From positions 1 to 46,969 of the forward strand of contig DATIEP010000018.1 of NCBI GenBank assembly GCA_035455745.1: a stretch of 46,969 nucleotides of DNA, written 5' to 3'. The DNA comes from JADGGM01 sp027307005. Its GTDB lineage: Bacteria; Gemmatimonadota; Gemmatimonadetes; Gemmatimonadales; Gemmatimonadaceae. Below the pieces are notes generated by a model, which saw only the letters and a program-made list of their open reading frames with translations, did not search any database and was not told the origin of the DNA. A program made the translations under genes and the position numbers. The number at the start of each line of letters is the position of its first letter. Within the stretch, counting starts at the first letter, position 1. Of the stretch, positions 16,511 through 23,318 are shown one piece after another.

Positions 16511-16922
16511 CCTGCTGCACGCGCAGCTAGGGCTGTTGGCAGCCCAGGTGTTGGTGTGGACGCGGCCGACAGGACGCCTCGTCAGCCATTCCGGGTCTGC
16601 CGAGGCCGGCGGCGCAGTGTCGGACGTTACCGTCGAGCCCGCCGACATGGAACGAGCTCAGCAGCTTGGTTTGGCGGTGAGTCGTGCCGGGGATTACGGC
16701 GTGTTCCGCCCGTTGTGCCTGGTGCGCGCGGTCGCCGTCCACCGGATGCTCGAGAGACACCGCATTCGCGGGAGCCGCATTCGCATTGGAGTCCGGATGC
16801 GGCGCGGCCGGTTTGGTGCGCACGCGTGGGTGGAGTTGGCCGGTCGGGTGGTTGGCGACAACATCGAGCACGTCGGATCCTTCGCCGAGCTGGCAGAGGT
16901 TCACCTGGTCGACGCGCCATGA
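16449..16922 (+). CDS. Lasso peptide B2 protein: transglutaminase-like leader peptidase
   Basis: The 157-residue protein has a hydrophobic N-terminal helix region (LSPREWVDLLHAQLGLLAAQ) and the cysteine-protease triad of the lasso B2 family: C90 in RPLCLVRAVAVHRML, H125 in GAHAWVEL and D137 in GDNIEHV. B2 removes the leader with help from the leader-binding B1 protein, freeing the core N-terminus for ring closure. The start overlaps B1 by 62 bp and the stop overlaps the cyclase ATG (ATGA), the tight packing of a biosynthetic operon. Length fits stand-alone B2 proteins from split-B clusters. Confidence 0.92.
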   Translation: MSRVTRLLHKLAALSPREWVDLLHAQLGLLAAQVLVWTRPTGRLVSHSGSAEAGGAVSDVTVEPADMERAQQLGLAVSRAGDYGVFRPLCLVRAVAVHRMLERHRIRGSRIRIGVRMRRGRFGAHAWVELAGRVVGDNIEHVGSFAELAEVHLVDAP

Positions 16923-18898
16923 CCGCGATCCTTGGCGTGTTCTCGGCTGCCGACGAGAAGCGGACCGCGTCCGAGACGGTCGGGCGACGCATGCTCGAGG
17001 CGATGCGGCGTCGCGGCGCCGACGTGAACGAGATTCGTTCGTTCGACGGCGCGATGGTGGCGGTCGCGCGCCACGCATGGGAATGCGCGCCGGATCTGGC
17101 CGGCGACACGCTGGTCGCCGAGTGGGATGGCCTGGTGGTGGCTGCCGACGCGTCGCTCTACTACCGCGCCGATCTGCGGGCTGCGTTAGGCAAGCGCGGC
17201 GTGGTGCCCTACGGCGACGCCTCGGCGCATCTCATTGCGGCGGCGTACCGCGCCTGGGGCGATGACTGCGCCGCGCGTCTCGAGGGCGACTTCGCGTTCA
17301 TCGTGTGGAACCGGAAGACCGGACGCGTCTGCGCCGCCCGCGATTTCGCGGGCAAGCGCACGCTCGCGTACGCGCAGTTAGGCGGAACGCTCGTCATCGC
17401 ATCGACGGTCACCGGCGTGTTGGCGCATCCGGAGTGTCCGGCTGAGCTCAATCTGCGGGCGATCGCAGCCACGGCGGCCGGCATGTTCGCCGCGGGCCAC
17501 GAGACCGCGTACACGGCCATCCAGAACGTGCCCGCCGGGTGGACGTTGGCGCGGCGCGCCGATCAACGCGCCGAGCTTTTCAGTCACTGGACGCCGCCCG
17601 TGGCTAACGATCGCGGACGTGGCGGCAGCTCATTCGTGGATGGTGCGCTGCAATTGCGCGACTTGTTGGAGCGGGCGGCCGCGGAGCGCATGCCGCCTCA
17701 GCAGCACGTCGCGGTCTGGCTCAGCGGTGGGTGGGATTCCTCCGCCGTGTTTGGCGTCGCAGAGCAGGCTCTGCAGGAGCGCGGGACCTCGAGGCTGCTG
17801 CACCCGGTGTCGATGAGCTATCCCGTCGGCGATCCGGGCCGTGAGGACGAATTCATTCAGGAGACGGCGAAGCGCTGGGGCGCCGATGTGCAGTGGGTGC
17901 GCATCACCGATGTGCCCTTCTTCGACCGTCCGTCACAGCGTGCTGCGCGGCGCGACGAGCCGTTTGCGCACGCGTTCGAGATGTGGCATCGCGCGCTCGC
18001 GCGCGGCACGCGCGCCGCGGGTGCGAGAGTGGCATTGGATGGAATGGGGGGTGACCAACTCTTCCAAGTGTCGGACGTGTACTTCGCGGATCTGCTGCGC
18101 ACGGGACACTGGATCGAGTTGGCGCGCGATTGGCGTGCGAAGGGTGGCGGGTTCCGGTTGCACGACGCGCGGGAGTTCGTGCGCACGGTGCTCGATCCGT
18201 TGTTGAGCGAGCGGGCGCGGCGTGCGATCACGGCGTTGCGCCGCGGCCGCCGCCCAACGGGATATCTCGAGCGTCGTCCGCCCTCGTGGATTCGCCGCGC
18301 ATTTGCAGCGGAGCATCACCTCGAGGAGCGCGAGCGTGCGTTCGCGCCACAGCGAGAGCGCGTCAGCTGCGCCGCGTTCGAGACGGAGTGGTACTTGTCG
18401 CACGCGTATTTCCCGCGGGTGTTCGGCGCGGTTGCCGAGTTTGCGCTCGAGGAAGGCGTCGACTTGCGCTCGCCGTTGTACGACAGGCGTGTCATCGAGT
18501 TTGCCGCGTCGCGTCCGCGCTGGGAGCGTTCGACGGGACGGGAGACGAAATTGCTGTTGCGTCGGGCAGTGCGCGGGTTGGTTCCGGATAGCGTGTTAGC
18601 ACCGCGGGCTGCTAGGACCGGCGTCACATCCGGTTATTTCGACGAGTCGATGCGCAAGCAGTTCCCGTTCCTCAGCAACGGGCTCATGCAAGACTCCGCC
18701 TTAGCGGATGTTGGAATAATCGATGCAGAGGAATTTCGTCGTTGGTCCGAGTATTACGTACGAAACGGAGGAGCACAGCTGGGTGTAACGTTGCTTTTCA
18801 CGTTGCAAGCGGAGATGTGGCTGCGTTCTCGCGTGCGCCCAGTGGATGCATTGGTGGGCGAATTGAACACCGCGCGCGAGACAGTTGTGCGGAGTTAG
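16919..18898 (+). CDS. Lasso peptide cyclase (asparagine synthetase-like, C protein)
   Basis: The 659-residue protein has an N-terminal glutaminase-like domain and a C-terminal asparagine-synthetase domain with the ATP-binding PP-loop SGGWDSS (269-275) and a downstream LDGMGGDQLF block. The N-terminus reads MTAILGVF: the catalytic Cys2 of glutamine-hydrolysing asparagine synthetases is missing, as expected for lasso cyclases. The enzyme activates the Asp/Glu side chain in the core with ATP and closes the macrolactam onto the core N-terminus. It overlaps B2 by ATGA. Because B1, B2 and a lasso-type precursor adjoin it, a cyclase is far more likely than a metabolic AsnB. Confidence 0.93.
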   Translation: MTAILGVFSAADEKRTASETVGRRMLEAMRRRGADVNEIRSFDGAMVAVARHAWECAPDLAGDTLVAEWDGLVVAADASLYYRADLRAALGKRGVVPYGDASAHLIAAAYRAWGDDCAARLEGDFAFIVWNRKTGRVCAARDFAGKRTLAYAQLGGTLVIASTVTGVLAHPECPAELNLRAIAATAAGMFAAGHETAYTAIQNVPAGWTLARRADQRAELFSHWTPPVANDRGRGGSSFVDGALQLRDLLERAAAERMPPQQHVAVWLSGGWDSSAVFGVAEQALQERGTSRLLHPVSMSYPVGDPGREDEFIQETAKRWGADVQWVRITDVPFFDRPSQRAARRDEPFAHAFEMWHRALARGTRAAGARVALDGMGGDQLFQVSDVYFADLLRTGHWIELARDWRAKGGGFRLHDAREFVRTVLDPLLSERARRAITALRRGRRPTGYLERRPPSWIRRAFAAEHHLEERERAFAPQRERVSCAAFETEWYLSHAYFPRVFGAVAEFALEEGVDLRSPLYDRRVIEFAASRPRWERSTGRETKLLLRRAVRGLVPDSVLAPRAARTGVTSGYFDESMRKQFPFLSNGLMQDSALADVGIIDAEEFRRWSEYYVRNGGAQLGVTLLFTLQAEMWLRSRVRPVDALVGELNTARETVVRS

Positions 18899-18926
18899 AT
18901 TCTGCAGTTGCCGTGCAGTATGCTCG

Positions 18927-18967
18927 ACGGCCACGGGGGCCGTACTTCAACCGGGCAAGCGGCCCGG
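18927..18967 (+). promoter_or_regulatory. Two tandem perfect hairpins in the leader of the lasso precursor gene
   Basis: ACGGCC-acggg-GGCCGT (18927-18943) and CCGGGC-aagcg-GCCCGG (18951-18967) are perfect 6-bp stems with 5-nt loops, between the cyclase stop and the precursor Shine-Dalgarno. No U-tract follows. They may define a processed 5' end or stabilise a short precursor mRNA; this is inference. Confidence 0.55.
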
Positions 18968-18991
18968 CCACACGACACAGGGAGGCGTCGC

Positions 18992-19150
18992 GTGTACCAG
19001 AAACCGAAAGTGGAGCGCTTCGGAACATTCCGGGAGCTCACGCAGATCGGTCTGCAAGGATCCTCAGATGGCTACACCATCTGTGGCATCGGCGGAACCG
19101 GCAACAACTTCTGCGGCACCCCGGACAATCCTTGTAGGGTGGGTTCCTGA
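18992..19150 (+). CDS. Lasso peptide precursor (A), 52 residues with C-terminal Ser
   Basis: GTG 18992 has an excellent Shine-Dalgarno (AGGGAGG, 6-nt spacer). Longer in-frame starts at 18908 run through the hairpins and are unlikely. The leader YQKPKVERFGTFRELTQ has the lasso pattern Y-x-x-P-x-V, then G-x-F, and a Thr at the penultimate leader position. The core, by the Thr-2 rule, starts with Ile at 19046: IGLQGSSDGYT, then a Gly/Asn-rich tail. That gives 34 residues and an 8-residue ring from Ile1 to Asp8. If Gly2 is the first residue the ring has 7. Cys are at core 13, 23 and 30; the last residue is Ser. It lies directly between cyclase and kinase genes. Confidence 0.88.
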   Translation: MYQKPKVERFGTFRELTQIGLQGSSDGYTICGIGGTGNNFCGTPDNPCRVGS

Positions 19151-19158
19151 CGCTCCGT

Positions 19159-19193
19159 CCAGGGAGGTCGTCGGAATTCGGCGGCCTCCCTGG
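19159..19193 (+). terminator. Stem-loop between precursor gene and kinase gene
   Basis: CCAGGGAGG (19159-19167) pairs perfectly with CCTCCCTGG (19185-19193); the 17-nt loop contains GAATTC. It starts 8 bp after the precursor stop and is followed by a pyrimidine-rich stretch. Such an element can partly terminate transcription or protect the precursor mRNA, making more precursor than enzymes. Confidence 0.65.
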
Positions 19194-19207
19194 TTCCCCT
19201 CCTTCGC

Positions 19208-20158
19208 ATGCCCGACTACTCGATCTTCGGCGGGTGTCTGCGCTCCGAGATCGTTTTTCCCGAGCTTCGTGAGTCGTCGGACGTCGCGCCCAACTGGATA
19301 TTGTCCGCGCGGTCGAACGCGCCATCGCTCGAGGCCGCCGAATCGTTAGGCGAGCTCGAAGTGACGCCGACGTGCCGCGTCCGCATGTCCCGCCACGCCG
19401 ATGGGTACCGGCTCGTCTACGACGACACCGGCATCTACGACGTGTCGCGCGACGGGCGCCGCATCGCCTGGACCAGCGGACCCAATCCCGCACCGACGGC
19501 CGTGCGTGCCGACGTGACAGGACGAGTCCTGGCGACCGCGCTGCACGCCGCCGGACTGCTGTGCCTCCACGGCAGCGCGGTCGCGCTCCCGGGCGGCACG
19601 ATCGCGTTTCTCGCACCGAAATTCCACGGCAAGTCGACGCTCGCGCTGGCGCTCGCCCGCGCCGGCGGGCGCCTGGTGACGGATGACGTGCTGCCCGTCG
19701 AGTTAGGCCAAGAGCCGCAGGCCGTGCCGGGCGTCCACCAGGTGAAACTGTGGGACGACACGGCCCGTCTGTTCGGCGTGTCCCGCGACGGCGTCGACGC
19801 CGGGGAGAAGCATCTCGTGCACGACTTCTCCGAGCATCTGGTCATGAGCGAGCGCTCGCCGCTCGCCGCCTGCTACCTGCTCGCGCCGCTGCCGTCCGAT
19901 GCGGCGGCCGAGGCGGCCGCGGTGCGCACGAAGCTCGGCGACATGGCGTCGGCGCTCGCGCTGGTCCGCCAGGCGACGCTCGGCGCTCTGTTAGGCGGCG
20001 GCGAGGCGGCGGTGCTGTTCGACCGCGCGGTATCGCTGGCCAAGGCAGTGCCCGTGTACCGGTTGGATGTCGCCCCAGGCCTCGATCGCGTGCCGGCGAC
20101 CGTGGCGCAGCTGCTCTCGTGGCATGGAGCCGCCCGCACGCCGGTAGTCGCGGCGTGA
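19208..20158 (+). CDS. HPr kinase-like protein, candidate lasso peptide kinase
   Basis: This 316-residue protein has the HprK-like core seen in kinases of lasso clusters: LHGSAVAL with H121, the P-loop APKFHGKST (136-144) and TDDVLPV with D159/D160. The N-terminal 110 residues are a separate, less conserved domain. In paeninodin-type clusters homologous kinases phosphorylate the hydroxyl of a C-terminal Ser of the precursor. The precursor here also ends in Ser, and its gene is 57 bp upstream, so the same reaction is proposed. The stop overlaps the GTG of the ABC ATPase. It could instead be a non-catalytic nucleotide-binding homologue, but all visible motifs are intact. Confidence 0.82.
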   Translation: MPDYSIFGGCLRSEIVFPELRESSDVAPNWILSARSNAPSLEAAESLGELEVTPTCRVRMSRHADGYRLVYDDTGIYDVSRDGRRIAWTSGPNPAPTAVRADVTGRVLATALHAAGLLCLHGSAVALPGGTIAFLAPKFHGKSTLALALARAGGRLVTDDVLPVELGQEPQAVPGVHQVKLWDDTARLFGVSRDGVDAGEKHLVHDFSEHLVMSERSPLAACYLLAPLPSDAAAEAAAVRTKLGDMASALALVRQATLGALLGGGEAAVLFDRAVSLAKAVPVYRLDVAPGLDRVPATVAQLLSWHGAARTPVVAA

Positions 20159-21234
20159 CCGGGATTGCGACGCCGACACCCGTCCAGGAGCCGAGGGCCG
20201 CGACGGCCCGTCCGGTATCGGTGTCGCTGGATGGGTTGAGCAAACGCTTCCCGATGCGTCGCGGCTGGATGGACATGCTCCGGCATCCGCGGAGCGTCAC
20301 GTACGTGCCCGTGGTGCAGCACGTGAGCGCCGAGGTCTACGAGGGCGAGTTCTTCGGCCTGCTCGGGCCTAACGGAGCCGGCAAGACCACGCTGTTCAAG
20401 ATGCTCGCGACGCTGGTCTTCCCCGACTCGGGCACGGCGACCATCGCCGGCTACGACATCATCCAGGATGCGCCGCGCGTCCGACGGGTCCTGGCGCCGG
20501 TCATTGCCGATGAGCGCAGCCTGTACTGGCGGCTCTCGGCGCGCGAAAACCTGGAGCTCTATGGCGTGCTGCAGGGACTCGATTCGCGCGCGTCGAAGGC
20601 CCGCGCCGACGAGCTGTTGGCCGTGGTCGGCCTCGACGATACCGGCCTCAAGATCGTCGCGTCGTTCTCGTCGGGCATGAAGCAGCGGCTGCTCATCGCG
20701 CGGGCGCTGATCGGCGCTCCGCGCGTGCTCCTGTTGGACGAGCCGACGCGAAGCCTCGATCCCATCTCGGCGCGGCAGTTTCGTGCGTTCCTGCGCGACG
20801 AGATCGCGGGCCGACAGCGGTGCACGGTGCTGCTGGCGACGCACAACACGGAAGAAGCGCTCGAACTGTGCGACCGTGTGGCCGTTCTCGATCACGGGCG
20901 GTTGCTCGCCACCGGCACGGCCGAGCGACTGTCGAGAGAGAACGGCGACGAGCGGTACCGCTTGTGGACGCGCGGCACACATCAGCCGGCGATCGATGCA
21001 CTCGTTGAACGCGGCGTGGTTCGCGACGTCGATCTGTACGGCACCGACGATGACGGGTGGTCGATTCTCGAGATGGAAGTCCCGGGCGGCCCCGAGCGCA
21101 CCGCACAGGTTCTCGCCTTTCTCACGGAGCAGCACGTTCCAATCGCGCGCTTCGAGCGCGTGACCCTGTCGTTGGCCGATCTCATCGAGCGAATCGTGGA
21201 ACGCCGTGGCGGCGCGGAGGCTGACGATGCGTGA
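20155..21234 (+). CDS. ABC transporter ATP-binding protein of the lasso cluster
   Basis: Starting at GTG 20155, which overlaps the kinase stop, the protein has 359 residues. It contains Walker A GPNGAGKTT (71-79), the signature SFSSGMKQR (170-178), Walker B LLLDEPT near 192-198 and an H-loop in ATHNTEEA. About 90 residues follow the nucleotide-binding domain, as in NatA/DrrA-type exporters. With the next gene it forms a split ABC-2 exporter. Most studied lasso clusters use a single fused McjD-like exporter, so this is a different solution for export or immunity. A GCCTAAC heptamer lies in the Walker A codons. Confidence 0.9.
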   Translation: MTGIATPTPVQEPRAATARPVSVSLDGLSKRFPMRRGWMDMLRHPRSVTYVPVVQHVSAEVYEGEFFGLLGPNGAGKTTLFKMLATLVFPDSGTATIAGYDIIQDAPRVRRVLAPVIADERSLYWRLSARENLELYGVLQGLDSRASKARADELLAVVGLDDTGLKIVASFSSGMKQRLLIARALIGAPRVLLLDEPTRSLDPISARQFRAFLRDEIAGRQRCTVLLATHNTEEALELCDRVAVLDHGRLLATGTAERLSRENGDERYRLWTRGTHQPAIDALVERGVVRDVDLYGTDDDGWSILEMEVPGGPERTAQVLAFLTEQHVPIARFERVTLSLADLIERIVERRGGAEADDA

Positions 21235-22027
21235 GACTTGGGCGCTGATCCTCGCGTCGTGGCGGACCGCGTTGAGCTATCGGCTGTCGATGGTGTTCTC
21301 GCTCATCGGAGTCCTGGTGAGCGTCGTGCCTGTGTACTACCTCGCCCGGGCCCTGCAGACGACCATGGCGCACAAGATCGAGCTCCAGGGTGGCGAGTAC
21401 TTCGCCTTTTTGCTCGTCGGCATGATCGCGACCGCATTCATCATGACGGCGGTGAACGCGATTCCGGGCGTCGTGTCGAGCGGCATCGCGACCGGCACGT
21501 TGGAGGCGCTGCTGAGCACGCGGGCGTCCTTGCCATCGCTCGTCGCGGGACTCATCGGGTACGGCTTCGTGTGGACGTCCCTGCGCAGCGTGGTGATGCT
21601 CGCGACCGGTCTTGCGTTAGGCGTACACCTCGTCTGGGGCGCGTGGCTGTCGTCGCTGCTCATCATGACGCTCATCGTGCTGGCGTACCTCCCGTTCGGC
21701 CTCTTCGCGGCGTCGCTCCAGCTGGCCTTCCGGACGGCGGGTCCCTTGCCGTCGATCGTGCTCATCGCTTCCAGTTTCCTCGGCGGCGTGTACTATCCGA
21801 CGCATATCATGCCGTCGTGGCTGCCGCGGCTCTCGGATGCGATCCCGCTCACCTATGGACTGCGCGCATTGCGCGAGACCTTATTGGAAGGCATTCCATT
21901 CCGAATGGTCATCCCTGACGTCGCGACGTTGTTCGGGTTCGTCCTCGTGCTCACGGCACTGAGCCTGTTCGCCCTTACGGAGGCGTTGCATTACGCTCGT
22001 CGCAGCGGAACGCTTGCCCAGTACTGA
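21227..22027 (+). CDS. ABC-2 type transporter permease of the lasso cluster
   Basis: The 266-residue integral membrane protein has about six hydrophobic segments, including SMVFSLIGVLVSVVPVYYLA, LIMTLIVLAYLPFGLFAASL and FGFVLVLTALSLFALTEAL. A segment with FLGGVYYPTHIMPSWL resembles the ABC-2 permease signature region. ATG 21227 overlaps the ATPase stop by 8 bp (GTG 21206 is an alternative). It should pair with the ATPase to move the mature lasso peptide across the inner membrane. Substrate is inferred from context only. Confidence 0.88.
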   Translation: MRETWALILASWRTALSYRLSMVFSLIGVLVSVVPVYYLARALQTTMAHKIELQGGEYFAFLLVGMIATAFIMTAVNAIPGVVSSGIATGTLEALLSTRASLPSLVAGLIGYGFVWTSLRSVVMLATGLALGVHLVWGAWLSSLLIMTLIVLAYLPFGLFAASLQLAFRTAGPLPSIVLIASSFLGGVYYPTHIMPSWLPRLSDAIPLTYGLRALRETLLEGIPFRMVIPDVATLFGFVLVLTALSLFALTEALHYARRSGTLAQY

Positions 22028-22037
22028 GCTGATTCCG

Positions 22038-23237
22038 ATGCTCGATGGACTGCGGGGCGGACGTGCGCTTTCGCCGGAAGCGCGGCTGCTGCTCCTCAGC
22101 GCCGGCGGCGCCGAAAACGATGACCGTCTGCGCACGTTGGTGAGCGGGCCCATCGATTGGGAGCGGCTGTGCGCACTGGCCACGCGCGAGCGCGCGGAGC
22201 CCGTGTTGTACGAGCGGCTGCGCAAGGTGTCGGCGGGGCGGGGCGCGCTGCCCGCGGGGGCGGCGCCGCTCGAGCGGCTGGGTCGCGTGTCGCAGTTCCG
22301 CATGATGCACCTCGAGCAGCGGTTAGGCGAATCGCTCGCCGCGCTGGCGCGCGAGCGGGTGGACGCAATGCTGCTCAAGGGCGCCGCGCTGGCGCTCACC
22401 GTGTACGGGTCGTTCGTCCGGCGCCCGATGTCGGACCTCGACCTGCTGCTGCGCGGCGGCGCCGCGGTCGCCGGCCGCGCGCGGGCGGCGCTCCTCGCAT
22501 CGGGGTGGGCGACCACCGAGCTCGAACAGTTGCACGAGTTCTTCGAGGGACACCAACACCTGCCGGCGCTCGAGGATGCGCGCGGCACCGGCGTGCAGCT
22601 GGAGCTGCACACGGCGCTGTTCTTCGAGGGCCACCCGTTCCGGTTGTCGCCCGAAGACATCTGGTCGCGCAGCACACCGATCATCGCGTTCGGTCAGCGC
22701 ACGAGCGTCCCGTCGGTGCACGACCAGTTGCTGCACCTGTGTCTGCACTTCGCGTGGTCGCACATGATGGCAACCGGCGCGTGGCGTGCGTTCCGCGATC
22801 TGCACACGCTGCTGGGGACGGGCGACATCGCATGGGATGATTTCGTCGCGCTCGCGCGGTCGAGCCGGGGCGGGAGCTGCTGTTATTGGACGTTCAGGCT
22901 GGCAGCGCAGCTGTCGGGCGTGGCGGTGCCGTCACAGGTTCTGGAGGCGCTCAAGCCGCCGCTGCCGGAGTTCGCGCTCGAGCGGTTGGAGCGGCACTTT
23001 GCGGCGAATCTCTTTCCCACCGAACCGGTGTGTCCATCCGTTGCGATGGCGTACACGATGTGGCGCGTCGGCGTGCGTCCCAAGTGGAGCGGGCACGGCG
23101 ACGTGCGTCCATGGGATCGAACCGACGATCTCTTGTTCGATGAGACGACGCGCATGTCGGGGCCGCGGCGGTTGGCGGAGCACATGCGCAACGCGCGCGG
23201 GTGGGCACGGTACGCGAGGGCTGTCCTGCGCGGGTAA
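22038..23237 (+). CDS. Nucleotidyltransferase family protein of the lasso cluster
   Basis: From ATG 22038 the protein has 399 residues. A TTG at 22014, overlapping the permease stop, would add 8. It has the nucleotidyltransferase pattern GS-x2-R-x3-D-x-D in YGSFVRRPMSDLDLLL (G124, S125, D133, D135), preceded by LLKGAALAL, and a His-rich helix (HDQLLHLCLHFAWSHMM). This matches the uncharacterised nucleotidyltransferase family found in several lasso clusters next to HprK-like kinases. It may transfer a nucleotide, or extend the phosphate made by the kinase; no product is known to me. It is the last gene of the operon, before a hairpin. Confidence 0.82.
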   Translation: MLDGLRGGRALSPEARLLLLSAGGAENDDRLRTLVSGPIDWERLCALATRERAEPVLYERLRKVSAGRGALPAGAAPLERLGRVSQFRMMHLEQRLGESLAALARERVDAMLLKGAALALTVYGSFVRRPMSDLDLLLRGGAAVAGRARAALLASGWATTELEQLHEFFEGHQHLPALEDARGTGVQLELHTALFFEGHPFRLSPEDIWSRSTPIIAFGQRTSVPSVHDQLLHLCLHFAWSHMMATGAWRAFRDLHTLLGTGDIAWDDFVALARSSRGGSCCYWTFRLAAQLSGVAVPSQVLEALKPPLPEFALERLERHFAANLFPTEPVCPSVAMAYTMWRVGVRPKWSGHGDVRPWDRTDDLLFDETTRMSGPRRLAEHMRNARGWARYARAVLRG

Positions 23238-23256
23238 CCGCGGCACGTCGCGCACG

Positions 23257-23303
23257 GCCGACACGGAGATGGAGGCGGTGGGCGTTGCCTTCTCCGTGTT
23301 GGC
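23257..23303. terminator. Hairpin between convergent lasso operon and M16 protease gene
   Basis: GCCGACACGGAGA (23257-23269) pairs with TCTCCGTGTTGGC (23291-23303), 13 bp with one G-U pair. It lies in the 81-bp gap between convergent genes, so it probably acts as a bidirectional terminator. It marks the right end of the lasso cluster. Confidence 0.75.
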
Positions 23304-23318
23304 GGCCGGTTCGCGGTC

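Noticed and set aside
18908..18991. Extended start for the lasso precursor
   Set aside because: It would run through two hairpins and has no lasso leader features; GTG 18992 has AGGGAGG at the right distance.
19208..20158. Kinase gene as housekeeping HPr kinase (hprK)
   Set aside because: N-terminal half is unlike HprK, no PTS genes are near, and it sits inside the lasso operon.
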